Below, piece by piece: positions 17,153 to 25,828 of a DNA stretch of 64,000 bases. Position numbers and translations under genes: made by a program. The notes under the pieces are model-generated. The model searched no databases. It had not been told where the DNA came from and worked only from the letters and a program-made list of their open reading frames with translations. Source of the stretch: Streptomyces sp. NBC_00285 (GTDB lineage: Bacteria; Actinomycetota; Actinomycetes; Streptomycetales; Streptomycetaceae). The stretch covers positions 8,494,001 through 8,558,000 of the forward strand of contig NZ_CP108055.1 in NCBI RefSeq assembly GCF_036174265.1. Reading direction: 5' to 3'. Within the stretch, counting starts at the first letter, position 1, and the number at the start of each line of letters is the position of its first letter.

Positions 17153-17611
17153 ATGAACCTGTCGATCCGCGCGCGTCCCGCCGTACGAGGCGTTCTCGTC
17201 TCGGCCGGGACGGTCCTGCTGCTCACCACCCTGTCCGGCTGCTCCGACGACAAGGAGACCCTGGCGAGCTGGTCCGACAAGGGCGGCCAGAAACACATGA
17301 CCGCCATCGCCAAGGACGTGAAAACCCTGATTCAGGTGAGCGATCCGATCGGTTCGGACCCCACCGCCGCCTCGCAATGCAGTCAGGTGCTCGACGACGT
17401 GAAGGCGGCGAGGGACTACGGCGAACTGCCGGACAAGATCGCTCAGGACAGTTGGAAGGAGTCGCTCGACGGGGTCGGGAAGGCCGCTTCGCAATGCCTG
17501 CGCAACGTCAAGGCCGGCAAGCCGGCAACCAGCCTCGTCGAAGTCATGGACGTCCAGAGCTCGTTCCACAGCTTCGCCCAACGGATCGAACTCCTCCGCA
17601 GCCAGTCCTGA
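17153..17611 (+). CDS. Putative lipoprotein
   Basis: A 152-aa protein with a lipoprotein signal peptide: basic n-region (RARPAVRG), hydrophobic core and lipobox LSGC with Cys30 as the lipidation site. The mature part is helical and carries two further Cys in SQCSQVL and SQCLRNV that could form a disulfide. AAAGGG lies 7 bases before ATG 17153; an in-frame GTG at 17132 is a less likely start. Function unknown. Confidence 0.75.
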   Translation: MNLSIRARPAVRGVLVSAGTVLLLTTLSGCSDDKETLASWSDKGGQKHMTAIAKDVKTLIQVSDPIGSDPTAASQCSQVLDDVKAARDYGELPDKIAQDSWKESLDGVGKAASQCLRNVKAGKPATSLVEVMDVQSSFHSFAQRIELLRSQS

Positions 17612-17773
17612 TCCGTGCCATGGCCCCGCTCTCCCGAGCGGGACGGCGGCACACCGGGTATGCGTGAAGGCTCCGGGCGGCAGGTTAACTTCCTGAAAAC
17701 TCATCGGACTTGACGGGAAATTCTCCGGAGTTGTCATTGACATGCCACTGTCTACGCGCGTCATCATGAAGGC

Positions 17774-18160
17774 ATGAGATTCCCCCCACGGATCACTCGT
17801 ACCGTCGCCGCGGCTGCCGTTCTGTCCGCTCTCCTCGTCGGCGGCACCGTCACCGCCACCCCGGCGGCCGCCGCGGTCGGCAGCGTCTGCTACACCAAGC
17901 TGCCCTCCCAGGCCCACGACACCCTGGACCTGATCGAGGAGGGCGGCCCCTACCCCTACTCACAGGACGGCGTCGTCTTCCAGAACCGGGAAGGCGTCCT
18001 GCCGAGCCGGTCGAGCAGTTACTACCACGAGTACACGGTCATCACCCCTGGTTCATCGACGCGTGGAGCGCGCCGGATCGTCACCGGTCAGCAGAGCCAG
18101 GAGGACTACTACACCGCCGACCACTACGTCACGTTCAACCTGGTCAACTACAGCTGCTGA
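17774..18160 (+). CDS. Secreted guanyl-specific ribonuclease, RNase Sa type
   Basis: A 128-aa precursor with a signal peptide (cleaved near AAAA-VGSVC) and a mature domain closely resembling RNase Sa of S. aureofaciens. It cleaves RNA after G through a 2',3'-cyclic intermediate. The catalytic Glu (YYHEYTVITPG), Arg (ARRIVTG) and His (ADHYVTF) are present. Cys in SVCYT and the terminal Cys should form the family disulfide. YPYSQDGVVFQNRE is the guanine-binding segment. A TTGACA box at 17737-17742 is a plausible -35. No barstar-like inhibitor is adjacent. Confidence 0.93.
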   Translation: MRFPPRITRTVAAAAVLSALLVGGTVTATPAAAAVGSVCYTKLPSQAHDTLDLIEEGGPYPYSQDGVVFQNREGVLPSRSSSYYHEYTVITPGSSTRGARRIVTGQQSQEDYYTADHYVTFNLVNYSC

Positions 18161-18217
18161 GCCCGTCCGCAGCGACCGGAGGAACCGTGCAACCGGCCGG
18201 AGGCCCGGTCCGCGCTC

Positions 18218-18418
18218 TCAGCCGGACCTCCGGCTCTCCGCGGCGGCGAACAGGGCGAACGCCAGCACGATCAGAGCGACGCTCGCGTAGACCTCGTAGC
18301 CGTCGAGGAAGCCGATCCGCTGGACGAGACCGATGTGCCAGTCGGTGAACTCGTGCAGCAGCCCCGCCCCGCCCTGCACCAGGGCGAGAAAACCGAACAG
18401 TTCCAGCAGTTGCTTCAT
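18218..18418 (-). CDS. Small membrane protein, two helices
   Basis: A 66-aa protein with two hydrophobic segments (LLELFGFLALVQGGAGLL and VYASVALIVLAFALFAAAE) joined by a polar loop with FTDWHIGLVQR. A GAGGGT ribosome site precedes the ATG. It lies convergent to the RNase gene and divergent from the histidine kinase gene. No family name recognised. It does not look like a barstar. Confidence 0.65.
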   Translation of the reverse strand: MKQLLELFGFLALVQGGAGLLHEFTDWHIGLVQRIGFLDGYEVYASVALIVLAFALFAAAESRRSG

Positions 18419-18597
18419 AGCGAGACCCTCGCCCCGCGGACCCCCCCACAGACATCGGCCGCGGGGCGAGCCCCGTTCCGCGAAAGCATCGGACCCACGG
18501 CGTCGCCCACGCCGAAAGTCTGCGGTGCCGCGACTTTGGTCGCGGATGCCGCTCGTGGACGGGTGCGGCGGGCCCGCACTGCGTAGATTTGTCGACC

Positions 18598-19848
18598 GTG
18601 AGCGGTGACGAAGCGGTTCCCGACCCCCCGGCCCTGCCCGGCCGACGCTGGCTGCTGCCGTCCGCCGTGATCCACGAGTTCGACCCCGCGGCCGCCCGGC
18701 CCGGAGGGCGGCCCCGGCGTACCGCGCGCGACTGGATCGTCGACTTCTCCTGCTTCCTGCTGGCCGTCCTCATCGGCCTGATCGGCGCGGACTCGGTGGG
18801 CGACAACCCGCATGTGACGCACTCCGCCGCCACCCTCGACCAGCTGCTGGGCGCGGCCGCCTGTGCCGCCGTATGGCTGCGCCGCCGCTGGCCGCTGGGC
18901 CTCGCCGTGGCCACGGTGCCGCTCGGACTGCTCTCGGACACCGCGGGCGGCGCCTGCATGATCGCCCTGTTCACGCTCGCCGTGCACCGCCCCTTCCGCC
19001 ACGTGGCCTGGCTCGGCGGCGTCAACATCGCCCTGGTACCGCTCTCCCTGCGGCTGCGGCCCGACGCCGATCTGCCCTATGTCGTCACGGTCGTCCTCGC
19101 CGTGGTGCTGATGACCGCGACCATCGGCTGGGGCCTGCTGGTGCGGGCCAAACGGCAGCTCATGTTCAGTCTGCGCGACCGCGCACGGCGTGCCGAGACG
19201 GAGGCGGCGCTGCGGGCCGAGCAGGCACAGCGCCTGGCCCGCGAGGCCATCGCGCGGGAGATGCACGACGTGCTCGCGCACCGTCTGACGCTGCTCAGCG
19301 TGCACGCGGGCGCCCTGGAGTTCCGGCCGGACGCGCCCCAGGCGGAGGTCGCGCGGGCGGCCGGCGTCATCCGGGAGAGCGCGCACGAGGCGCTCCAGGA
19401 CCTGCGGGAGATCATCGGCGTACTGCGGGCGGGGGACCACGACGACACGGGCCGCCCCCAGCCGACCCTCGCCGCGCTGGACACCCTGGTCGCCGAGTCC
19501 CGCGAGGCCGGCATGAAGGTCACCCTCGACACCCGCGTCACCGACCCCGCAGCCGTGCCCGCCTCCGTCGGCCGCACCGCCTACCGCATCGCCCAGGAGG
19601 GCCTCACCAACGCCCGCAAGCACGCTCCTGGCACGGAGGTCACGGTCACCGTCACCGGCGGCCCGGGTGAGGGCCTCGTCATGACCGTGCGCAACCCCGC
19701 ACCCGACGGCGAGGTGCCGCACGTCCCCGGCTCGGGGCAGGGCCTGATCGGCCTCACCGAGCGCGCGACGCTGGCCGGGGGCCGGCTGGAGCACGGGGTG
19801 GACGCGGACGGGGCGTTCCGGGTTCGGGCGTGGCTGCCGTGTGGCTGA
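18598..19848 (+). CDS. Membrane sensor histidine kinase (NarL-type)
   Basis: A kinase of about 416 aa with an N-terminal membrane region of several hydrophobic segments (WIVDFSCFLLAVLIGLIGAD, later VVTVVLAVVLMTATIGW). A coiled region precedes the HisKA_3 dimerisation domain with the phospho-acceptor His in REMHDVLAHRL. The HATPase_c domain carries NARKHAPG (N-box) and GSGQGLIGL (G-box). GTG 18598 is the likely start; TTG 18589 is possible. TAGATT just upstream suggests a promoter very near, so the transcript may have almost no leader. The partner response regulator lies 154 bp downstream. Confidence 0.9.
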   Translation: MSGDEAVPDPPALPGRRWLLPSAVIHEFDPAAARPGGRPRRTARDWIVDFSCFLLAVLIGLIGADSVGDNPHVTHSAATLDQLLGAAACAAVWLRRRWPLGLAVATVPLGLLSDTAGGACMIALFTLAVHRPFRHVAWLGGVNIALVPLSLRLRPDADLPYVVTVVLAVVLMTATIGWGLLVRAKRQLMFSLRDRARRAETEAALRAEQAQRLAREAIAREMHDVLAHRLTLLSVHAGALEFRPDAPQAEVARAAGVIRESAHEALQDLREIIGVLRAGDHDDTGRPQPTLAALDTLVAESREAGMKVTLDTRVTDPAAVPASVGRTAYRIAQEGLTNARKHAPGTEVTVTVTGGPGEGLVMTVRNPAPDGEVPHVPGSGQGLIGLTERATLAGGRLEHGVDADGAFRVRAWLPCG

Positions 19849-20002
19849 GGCCTGGGGTGCGACTGCCGTCGGATCCATGGTCGGGGAGCGGGATGCGGTT
19901 GCCGTGGATGTGTCGGGCCTTCCGCCAGCGGGGCGCCCGAGGCGCAACTCGTCGGCCCGCAAGGGTGATTGCGCCCTGCCCGGCCGTGATTACGTAAGGC
20001 CC

Positions 20003-20692
20003 ATGACTGTGATCAGACTGCTCCTCGTCGACGACGACCCCCTCGTGCGGGCCGGCCTGTCCCTGATGATGGGCGGAGCCGACGACATCGAGATCGTCGG
20101 TGAGGCGGCGGACGGTGCCGAGGTGGAGGCTGCCGTCGACCGGAGCCGTCCCGACGTCGTCCTCATGGACATCCGGATGCCGTCGGTGGACGGTCTCGCG
20201 GCCACCGAGCGGCTGCGCAGCCGGCCCGACGCCCCGCAGGTCGTCGTCCTGACCACGTTCCACGCGGACGAACAGGTCCTGCGCGCCCTGCGCGCGGGTG
20301 CCGCGGGATTCGTCCTCAAGGACACCCCGCCAGCGGACATCCTGGCCGCCGTCCGCCGCGTCGCCGCCGGCGACCCCGTCCTGTCGCCGGCCGTCACCCG
20401 CCAGTTGATGGAACACGCGGCCGGCTCCGCCGCCGACACCCGGCGCTCACGCGCGCGTGAGCGCGTCGCCGTTCTCAACGACCGTGAACGCGAGGTCGCG
20501 ATCGCGGTCGGGCAGGGCCTGTCGAACGCCGAGATCGCCGCCGCCCTCTACATGAGCGTCGCCACGGTCAAGACCCACGTCTCCCGCGTCCTGGCCAAGC
20601 TGGACCTCAACAACCGGGTGCAGATCGCCCTGTTGGCGTACGACGCGGGACTCCTGGAGGACGACCAGGATTCCGGCAGGCCCGGGCACTAG
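20003..20692 (+). CDS. NarL/FixJ-type response regulator
   Basis: A 229-aa protein with an N-terminal receiver domain: acidic pocket DDDP, phospho-acceptor Asp in VVLMDIRMP, the conserved Thr in VVLTTF, and Lys in FVLKDTPP. A C-terminal LuxR-type HTH follows (LNDREREVAIAVGQGLSNAEIA, TVKTHVSRVLAKLDL). It pairs with the sensor kinase upstream. The signal and regulon are unknown; the adjacent P450 gene 42 bp downstream could be a target. Confidence 0.93.
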   Translation: MTVIRLLLVDDDPLVRAGLSLMMGGADDIEIVGEAADGAEVEAAVDRSRPDVVLMDIRMPSVDGLAATERLRSRPDAPQVVVLTTFHADEQVLRALRAGAAGFVLKDTPPADILAAVRRVAAGDPVLSPAVTRQLMEHAAGSAADTRRSRARERVAVLNDREREVAIAVGQGLSNAEIAAALYMSVATVKTHVSRVLAKLDLNNRVQIALLAYDAGLLEDDQDSGRPGH

Positions 20693-20734
20693 CCGACGCC
20701 TGCGCACGTTGACGGTGTGAAGGGGGAAGCTTTC

Positions 20735-21922
20735 ATGGCCGAAGAAGTGATCGATCTCGGGGGCTACGGCGAGGCGTTCCGCGCCGACCCGCATCCCGTG
20801 TACGCCGAGCTGCGTGCGCTCGGCCCCGTCCACCGGGTGCGACCGCCCGGCTCCCGCGCCGACTACTCGACCTGGCTCGTCGTGGGCCACGAGGAGGCAC
20901 GGGCCGCGCTCGCCGACCCGAGGCTGTCCAAGGACGGCCGCAGGATCGGCATGGTGTTCGACGACGAAGCGCTGATCGGCCGCCATCTGCTCGGCAGCGA
21001 CCCGCCGGAGCACACCCGGCTGCGCGGCCTCGTCACCCGCGCCTTCACCATGCGCCGGGTGGAACAGCTGCGGCCCAGGATCCAGGAGATCACCGACGAC
21101 CTCCTCGACACGATGCTGTCGCACGGCCGCGCCGACCTGGTGCACTCCCTCGCCTACCCGCTGCCGATCACCGTGATCTGCGAACTCCTCGGCGTGCCCG
21201 AGATGGACCGCACGGAGTTCCGCAAGCTGTCCACGGAGGTCGTGGCACCCACCGGCCCCGAGAGCTCCTACGACGCCGTCCTGCGCCTCGGCGAGTACCT
21301 CACCGAGCTCATCGAGGACAAGCGGTGCGCGGGACCGAGCGACGACCTGCTCGGCGACCTCATCCGCACGACCGCCGAGGACGGCGACCGGCTCTCGTCG
21401 ACGGAGCTGCGCGGCATGGCCTTCCTCCTGCTGATCGCCGGCCATGAGACCACGGTCAACCTCATCACCAACGGCGTGCACGCCCTGCTCACCCACCCCG
21501 AACAGCTCGCCGCCCTGCGCGCCGACATGACCCTGATCGACGGCGCGGTCGAGGAAGCGCTGCGCTACGAGGGCCCGGTGGAGAACGCGACGTTCCGGTA
21601 CGCCGTCGAGCCCCTGGAGATCGCGGGACGGGCCGTGGACAGGGGCGACCCGGTGATGATCTGCCTGAGCGCGGCCGACCGTGACGGCTCCCGCTACCCC
21701 GCCCCGGACCGCTTCGACATCCGCCGCGATCCCCGCGGCCACCTCGCCTTCGGCCACGGCATCCACTACTGCCTGGGCGCCCCCCTGGCCCGCCTGGAGG
21801 CCCGTACGGCGGTCCGGACCCTCCTGGACCGCACCCCCGGTCTCGCACTCGACGGACCGCCGGGGGAGTGGCTGCCGGGGATGCTGATCAGGGGGGTGCG
21901 GAGTCTGCCGGTGCGGTGGTAG
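20735..21922 (+). CDS. Cytochrome P450, bacterial class I type
   Basis: A 395-aa soluble monooxygenase. It has the I-helix oxygen-activation motif AGHETT, the K-helix EEALRYEG (ExxR), and the heme-binding loop FGHGIHYCLGAPLAR with the Cys ligand. Size and motifs fit CYP105/107-like Streptomyces P450s. ATG 20735 is preferred over GTG 20717 because GGGGGAAG lies directly ahead of it. No ferredoxin gene is adjacent. The substrate is unknown. Confidence 0.92.
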   Translation: MAEEVIDLGGYGEAFRADPHPVYAELRALGPVHRVRPPGSRADYSTWLVVGHEEARAALADPRLSKDGRRIGMVFDDEALIGRHLLGSDPPEHTRLRGLVTRAFTMRRVEQLRPRIQEITDDLLDTMLSHGRADLVHSLAYPLPITVICELLGVPEMDRTEFRKLSTEVVAPTGPESSYDAVLRLGEYLTELIEDKRCAGPSDDLLGDLIRTTAEDGDRLSSTELRGMAFLLLIAGHETTVNLITNGVHALLTHPEQLAALRADMTLIDGAVEEALRYEGPVENATFRYAVEPLEIAGRAVDRGDPVMICLSAADRDGSRYPAPDRFDIRRDPRGHLAFGHGIHYCLGAPLARLEARTAVRTLLDRTPGLALDGPPGEWLPGMLIRGVRSLPVRW

Positions 21923-21956
21923 GGCCCGGCGAACCCTGTGTCACGGCTCGGCGCGT

Positions 21957-22979
21957 TCAGAACGCGGACGCGCTCGCACCGCCCGGGATCTCCGCGAGCC
22001 GCACGGCCCGGTGCTCCCGCCGGGACACCTCGCAGGCCTCGGCGATCCGTAGTGCCTGCAACGCTTCACGCCCGTCGCAGGGGTTCGCTCTCTCGCCCCG
22101 GACCACCTCGATGAACGCGGCCAGCTCGGCCTCGTACGCCGGTCCGAAGCGCTCCAGGAACCCCGTCCAGGGCTTGTCCGCCGCGGGCGGCCCGGTGGGC
22201 TCGGTCGACGCGATGGGCGTCCGGTCGTCCAGCCCCACCACGACCTGGTCCAGCTCACCGGCGAGCTCCATGCGCACGTCGTACCCGGCGCCGTTCAGCC
22301 GGGTCGCCGTGGCCGTCGCGAGGGTCCCGTCGTCGAGCGTGAGCAGGGCCGCCGCGGTGTCGACGTCGCCGGCCGCGCGGAACATCGGCGGACCGGCGTC
22401 GGACCCGGCGGCGTACACGTCGACGATCTCGTGCCCGGTCACCCAGCGCAGGATGTCGAAGTCGTGGATCAGGGTGTCCCGGTACAGCCCGCCGGACAGC
22501 GGCAGCCACTCGACCGGCGGCGGCGCCTGGTCGGAGGTCAGCGCGCGCACCGTGTGCAGCCGTCCGAGCCGCCCCGAGCGCACCGCCTTGCGGGCACCCT
22601 TGTAGCCGGCGTCGAAGCGGCGCTGGAAGCCCATCTGGAGAACCGTCCCCGCGGCCTCCACCTCGGCGATGGCCTGCAGTGTGCCGGGCAGGTCGAGCGC
22701 GATGGGCTTCTCGCAGAACACCGGCAGTCCCGAGCGTGCCGCCCGGCCGATGAGCTCGGCGTGGGCCGAGGTCGCCGTAGTGATCACCACGGCGTCGACG
22801 CCCCACTTGAAGATCTCGTCGACGCCCGGGGCCGCGGTCTCCCCGAGGCGGTGTGCGAGCTCCTGGGCCCGCGAACTGTTCGCGTCCGTGACTATTAAGG
22901 AACCGACCTCCCGATGGCGGCTGAGCGTGTTCGCATGAATGGTGCCGATGCGGCCCGTCCCTATGACCCCGATGCGCAT
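21957..22979 (-). CDS. Gfo/Idh/MocA-family oxidoreductase
   Basis: A 340-aa NAD(P)-dependent sugar or polyol dehydrogenase-type protein. It starts MRIGVIGTGRIGTIHA (Rossmann GxGxxG) and contains the hallmark EKP in VFCEKPIALD and the catalytic-type HDFDILRW. It resembles inositol 2-dehydrogenase-like enzymes, but no iol genes are nearby. ATG 22979 is chosen at the Rossmann start; no strong ribosome site is visible. It is divergent from a GntR/UTRA regulator with a TGTCCGGACA palindrome between them, which suggests control by that regulator. Confidence 0.88.
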   Translation of the reverse strand: MRIGVIGTGRIGTIHANTLSRHREVGSLIVTDANSSRAQELAHRLGETAAPGVDEIFKWGVDAVVITTATSAHAELIGRAARSGLPVFCEKPIALDLPGTLQAIAEVEAAGTVLQMGFQRRFDAGYKGARKAVRSGRLGRLHTVRALTSDQAPPPVEWLPLSGGLYRDTLIHDFDILRWVTGHEIVDVYAAGSDAGPPMFRAAGDVDTAAALLTLDDGTLATATATRLNGAGYDVRMELAGELDQVVVGLDDRTPIASTEPTGPPAADKPWTGFLERFGPAYEAELAAFIEVVRGERANPCDGREALQALRIAEACEVSRREHRAVRLAEIPGGASASAF

Positions 22980-23021
22980 GTGAACAAAATGTGGTCGCAG
23001 CCCCCGCGCTGTCAATCAGTA

Positions 23022-23031
23022 TGTCCGGACA
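23022..23031. promoter_or_regulatory. Palindrome, putative GntR operator
   Basis: TGTCCGGACA is a perfect 10-bp palindrome, 43 bp from the Gfo/Idh start and 51 bp from the GntR start, in a position to control both divergent promoters. Confidence 0.5.
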
Positions 23032-23082
23032 ACCGAACTACACGACTTCCCGTCAACAACGCACGGAGCTACGCTCGCTCCC

Positions 23083-23847
23083 GTGCCGAAACCAGAAGTA
23101 GACCCGACTGTGACACTCGAGCTCAGTGTCGACCGGAGCAGTCCGGTGCCGTTGTACTTCCAGTTGTCCCAGCAACTGGAGGCCGCGATCGAGCACGGAA
23201 CGCTCACTCCCGGCAGTCTGCTGGGCAACGAGATCGAGCTCGCCGGCCGGCTCGGCCTGTCCCGGCCCACCGTCCGCCAGGCCATCCAGTCGCTCGTCGA
23301 CAAGGGCCTGCTCGTGCGCCGTCGCGGGGTCGGCACCCAGGTCGTGCACAGCCAGGTCAAGCGCCCGCTGGAACTCAGCAGCCTCTACGACGACCTGGAG
23401 GCGGCCGGCCAGCGCCCCGCGACCAAGGTCCTCGTCAACACCGTCGTCACGGCCACCGCCGAGATCGCCGCGGCGCTCGGTGTCGCCGAGGGCAGCGACG
23501 TACACCGGGTGGAGCGGCTGCGACTGTCGCACGGCGAGCCGATGGCGTACCTGTGCAACTACCTGCCCCCGGCCCTCCTCGACCTGGACACCGCCCAGCT
23601 GGAGGCGACGGGCCTGTACCGCATGATGCGTACGGCGGGCATCACGCTCCACAGCGCCCGCCAGTCCATCGGCGCCCGCGCGGCCACGCAGACCGAGGCC
23701 GAACGCCTCACCGAGGAGGCGGGTGCCCCCCTGCTCACCATGCAACGCGTGACCTTCGACGACACGGGGCGAGCGGTGGAGTTCGGCACGCACACCTACC
23801 GCCCCACTCGCTACTCGTTCGAATTCCAGCTCCTGGTGCGCCCCTGA
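23083..23847 (+). CDS. GntR-family regulator with UTRA domain (HutC subfamily)
   Basis: A 254-aa protein with an N-terminal GntR winged helix (PLYFQLSQQLEAAIEHGTL, GNEIELAGRLGLSRPTVRQAI, LVRRRGVGTQV). A C-terminal UTRA ligand-binding domain extends from about residue 95 and includes VHRVERLRLSHGEPMAYLCN and RYSFEFQLLV. It is divergent from the Gfo/Idh oxidoreductase. The ligand is probably a sugar or sugar derivative, inferred from family and neighbour. Confidence 0.9.
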   Translation: MPKPEVDPTVTLELSVDRSSPVPLYFQLSQQLEAAIEHGTLTPGSLLGNEIELAGRLGLSRPTVRQAIQSLVDKGLLVRRRGVGTQVVHSQVKRPLELSSLYDDLEAAGQRPATKVLVNTVVTATAEIAAALGVAEGSDVHRVERLRLSHGEPMAYLCNYLPPALLDLDTAQLEATGLYRMMRTAGITLHSARQSIGARAATQTEAERLTEEAGAPLLTMQRVTFDDTGRAVEFGTHTYRPTRYSFEFQLLVRP

Positions 23848-23988
23848 GGGATCCGGGGCCGTACCGGTCCGCGGCCTCGCCACCTGGGCGCGACCAGCCG
23901 CCCGGCACCCGCGCCCGGCAGGAATCGCGCACTCCCCTTCGATCCCCCGCACAGCACCCCCGCACGGGGTGAGGCAGAATCGTCGCCG

Positions 23989-25137
23989 ATGAGCACCTAC
24001 GGCAACTTCAGCGCCCCCATAGGCTCCCGCCGCGCGCCTGCGCTCCGCACCGTCGGCACGAGGGAACGCCGCTCACACCTGACCGCACCCCGCGTGCCGA
24101 CGGTGGGCATCGACATCGGCGGCACCAAGGTCATGGCGGGTGTCGTCGACGCCGACGGAAACATCCTGGAGAAGGTCCGCACGGAGACCCCGGACAAGTC
24201 CAAGAGCCCCAAGGTCGTCGAGGACACCATCGTCGAACTGGTCCTGGACCTGTCCGACCGCCACGACGTGCACGCCGTGGGCATCGGCGCGGCCGGCTGG
24301 GTCGACGCCGACCGCAACAGGATCCTGTTCGCCCCGCACCTGTCCTGGCGCAACGAGCCGCTGCGGGACCGCATCGCAGACCGCCTCGCCGTGCCGGTCC
24401 TGGTCGACAACGACGCCAACACCGCCGCCTGGGCCGAGTGGCGCTTCGGCGCGGGCCGCGGCGAGGACCACCTCGTCATGATCACGCTCGGCACCGGCAT
24501 CGGCGGCGCGATCCTGGAGGACGGCCAGGTCAAGCGAGGCAAGTACGGCGTCGCTGGCGAGTTCGGCCACATGCAGGTCGTCCCCGGCGGCCACCGCTGC
24601 CCGTGCGGCAACCGCGGCTGCTGGGAGCAGTACAGCTCCGGCAACGCGCTGGTCAGGGAGGCCAGGGAGCTGGCCGCCGCCGACTCCCCGGTGGCGTACG
24701 GGATCATCGAGCACGTCAAGGGCAACATCGACGAGATCACCGGACCGATGATCACCGAGCTGGCCCGCGAGGGCGACGCGATGTGCATCGAGCTGCTCCA
24801 GGACATCGGCCAGTGGCTCGGCGTCGGCATCGCCAACCTTGCCGCCGCCCTCGACCCGTCCTGCTTCGTCATCGGCGGTGGCGTCAGCGCGGCCGACGAC
24901 CTGCTGATCGGCCCCGCGCGGGACGCGTTCAAGCGCCAGCTCACCGGCCGCGGCTACCGCCCCGAGGCCCGCATCGCCCGCGCTCAGCTGGGCCCCGAGG
25001 CCGGCATGGTCGGGGCCGCCGACCTCGCCCGACTGGTCGCCCGCCGCTTCCGGCGCGCCAACCGGCGCCGGGTGGAGCGCCACGAGCGCTACGAGCGGTA
25101 CGTGGAGGCCCGCCGAACGTCCCGGGACACCGCATGA
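23989..25137 (+). CDS. ROK-family sugar kinase (glucokinase-like)
   Basis: A 382-aa kinase with phosphate-binding GIDIGGTKVMAG, catalytic Asp in LVDNDANTAAWAEW, the ROK signature around GTGIGGAI, and the zinc-binding cluster CPCGNRGCWEQ. A 38-residue N-terminal extension and a basic C-terminal tail (RRFRRANRRRVERH) are longer than minimal glucokinases. It overlaps the next gene by four bases. The sugar specificity is not visible. Confidence 0.9.
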   Translation: MSTYGNFSAPIGSRRAPALRTVGTRERRSHLTAPRVPTVGIDIGGTKVMAGVVDADGNILEKVRTETPDKSKSPKVVEDTIVELVLDLSDRHDVHAVGIGAAGWVDADRNRILFAPHLSWRNEPLRDRIADRLAVPVLVDNDANTAAWAEWRFGAGRGEDHLVMITLGTGIGGAILEDGQVKRGKYGVAGEFGHMQVVPGGHRCPCGNRGCWEQYSSGNALVREARELAAADSPVAYGIIEHVKGNIDEITGPMITELAREGDAMCIELLQDIGQWLGVGIANLAAALDPSCFVIGGGVSAADDLLIGPARDAFKRQLTGRGYRPEARIARAQLGPEAGMVGAADLARLVARRFRRANRRRVERHERYERYVEARRTSRDTA

Positions 25138-25718
25138 CCGCATCCCTGCCCCGCCAGGCCACGCGGTCCCCGAACGAGCCGGAGCGGCCCACCGAGGACC
25201 GCCGGCACATGATCCGCCGCAGGGCGATCACGCTGCTCATCATCGGTCTCCTCATCGGCGTCCCGGCCGGCTATCTGGTGATCTCCGCCAACCAGAGCCG
25301 CAACAGCGGCAAGGACAAGGAGGCGAAGTACTCGGCGACGGGCCTCACCCCCGACTGGCCGTCCAAGGTCCAGCGCCGCCTCTACCAGGTGCCCGTCCCG
25401 CACCCCGCGGACCTGGTCGCCTCCTACGAGACCAACAACTGGAAGACCAGCCGCCTCTACGTCCAGTTCCGGACGACCGACGCCGGCCTGGCCGCCTTCC
25501 TCACTGCCATGGGCGTCAGCCGCGCCCAGCTGAAGAAGAACGACGTCTCCATCAGTGAGCGCGACCAGAAGATCAGCGGCTGGAAGTTCGACGGCCCCCG
25601 TTCCTGGTGGGGACTGACCCACGCGCAGAAGGACCCGGCCCCCACCCAGGACATCATGGTCAACCTGACCGTGCCGAACGCCCCGAAGGTCTACCTCGTC
25701 TCGCGCACCGTCCCGTGA
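25134..25718 (+). CDS. Single-pass membrane protein coupled to ROK kinase
   Basis: A 194-aa protein with one N-terminal transmembrane helix (AITLLIIGLLIGVPAGYLVIS) after a 29-residue cytoplasmic part, followed by a soluble extracellular domain rich in Trp, Tyr and Lys. It is sometimes annotated as sugar kinase merely by position; there is no kinase motif. ATGA overlap with the ROK gene implies co-translation. Function unknown. Confidence 0.75.
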   Translation: MTASLPRQATRSPNEPERPTEDRRHMIRRRAITLLIIGLLIGVPAGYLVISANQSRNSGKDKEAKYSATGLTPDWPSKVQRRLYQVPVPHPADLVASYETNNWKTSRLYVQFRTTDAGLAAFLTAMGVSRAQLKKNDVSISERDQKISGWKFDGPRSWWGLTHAQKDPAPTQDIMVNLTVPNAPKVYLVSRTVP

Positions 25719-25828
25719 CCGGGCACTCCGGTGAGTGGGCCCCGCCCGTCGCCGGAGCCGATTGTCAGAGCCCGCCCGTAGAGTCGAGGACGAGTGATCC
25801 GACACGCGGGCGGGAGGTGACAGGACGT

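Noticed and set aside
18218..18418. Barstar-like immunity protein for the neighbouring RNase
   Set aside because: The product is a two-helix membrane protein with none of the acidic barstar features.
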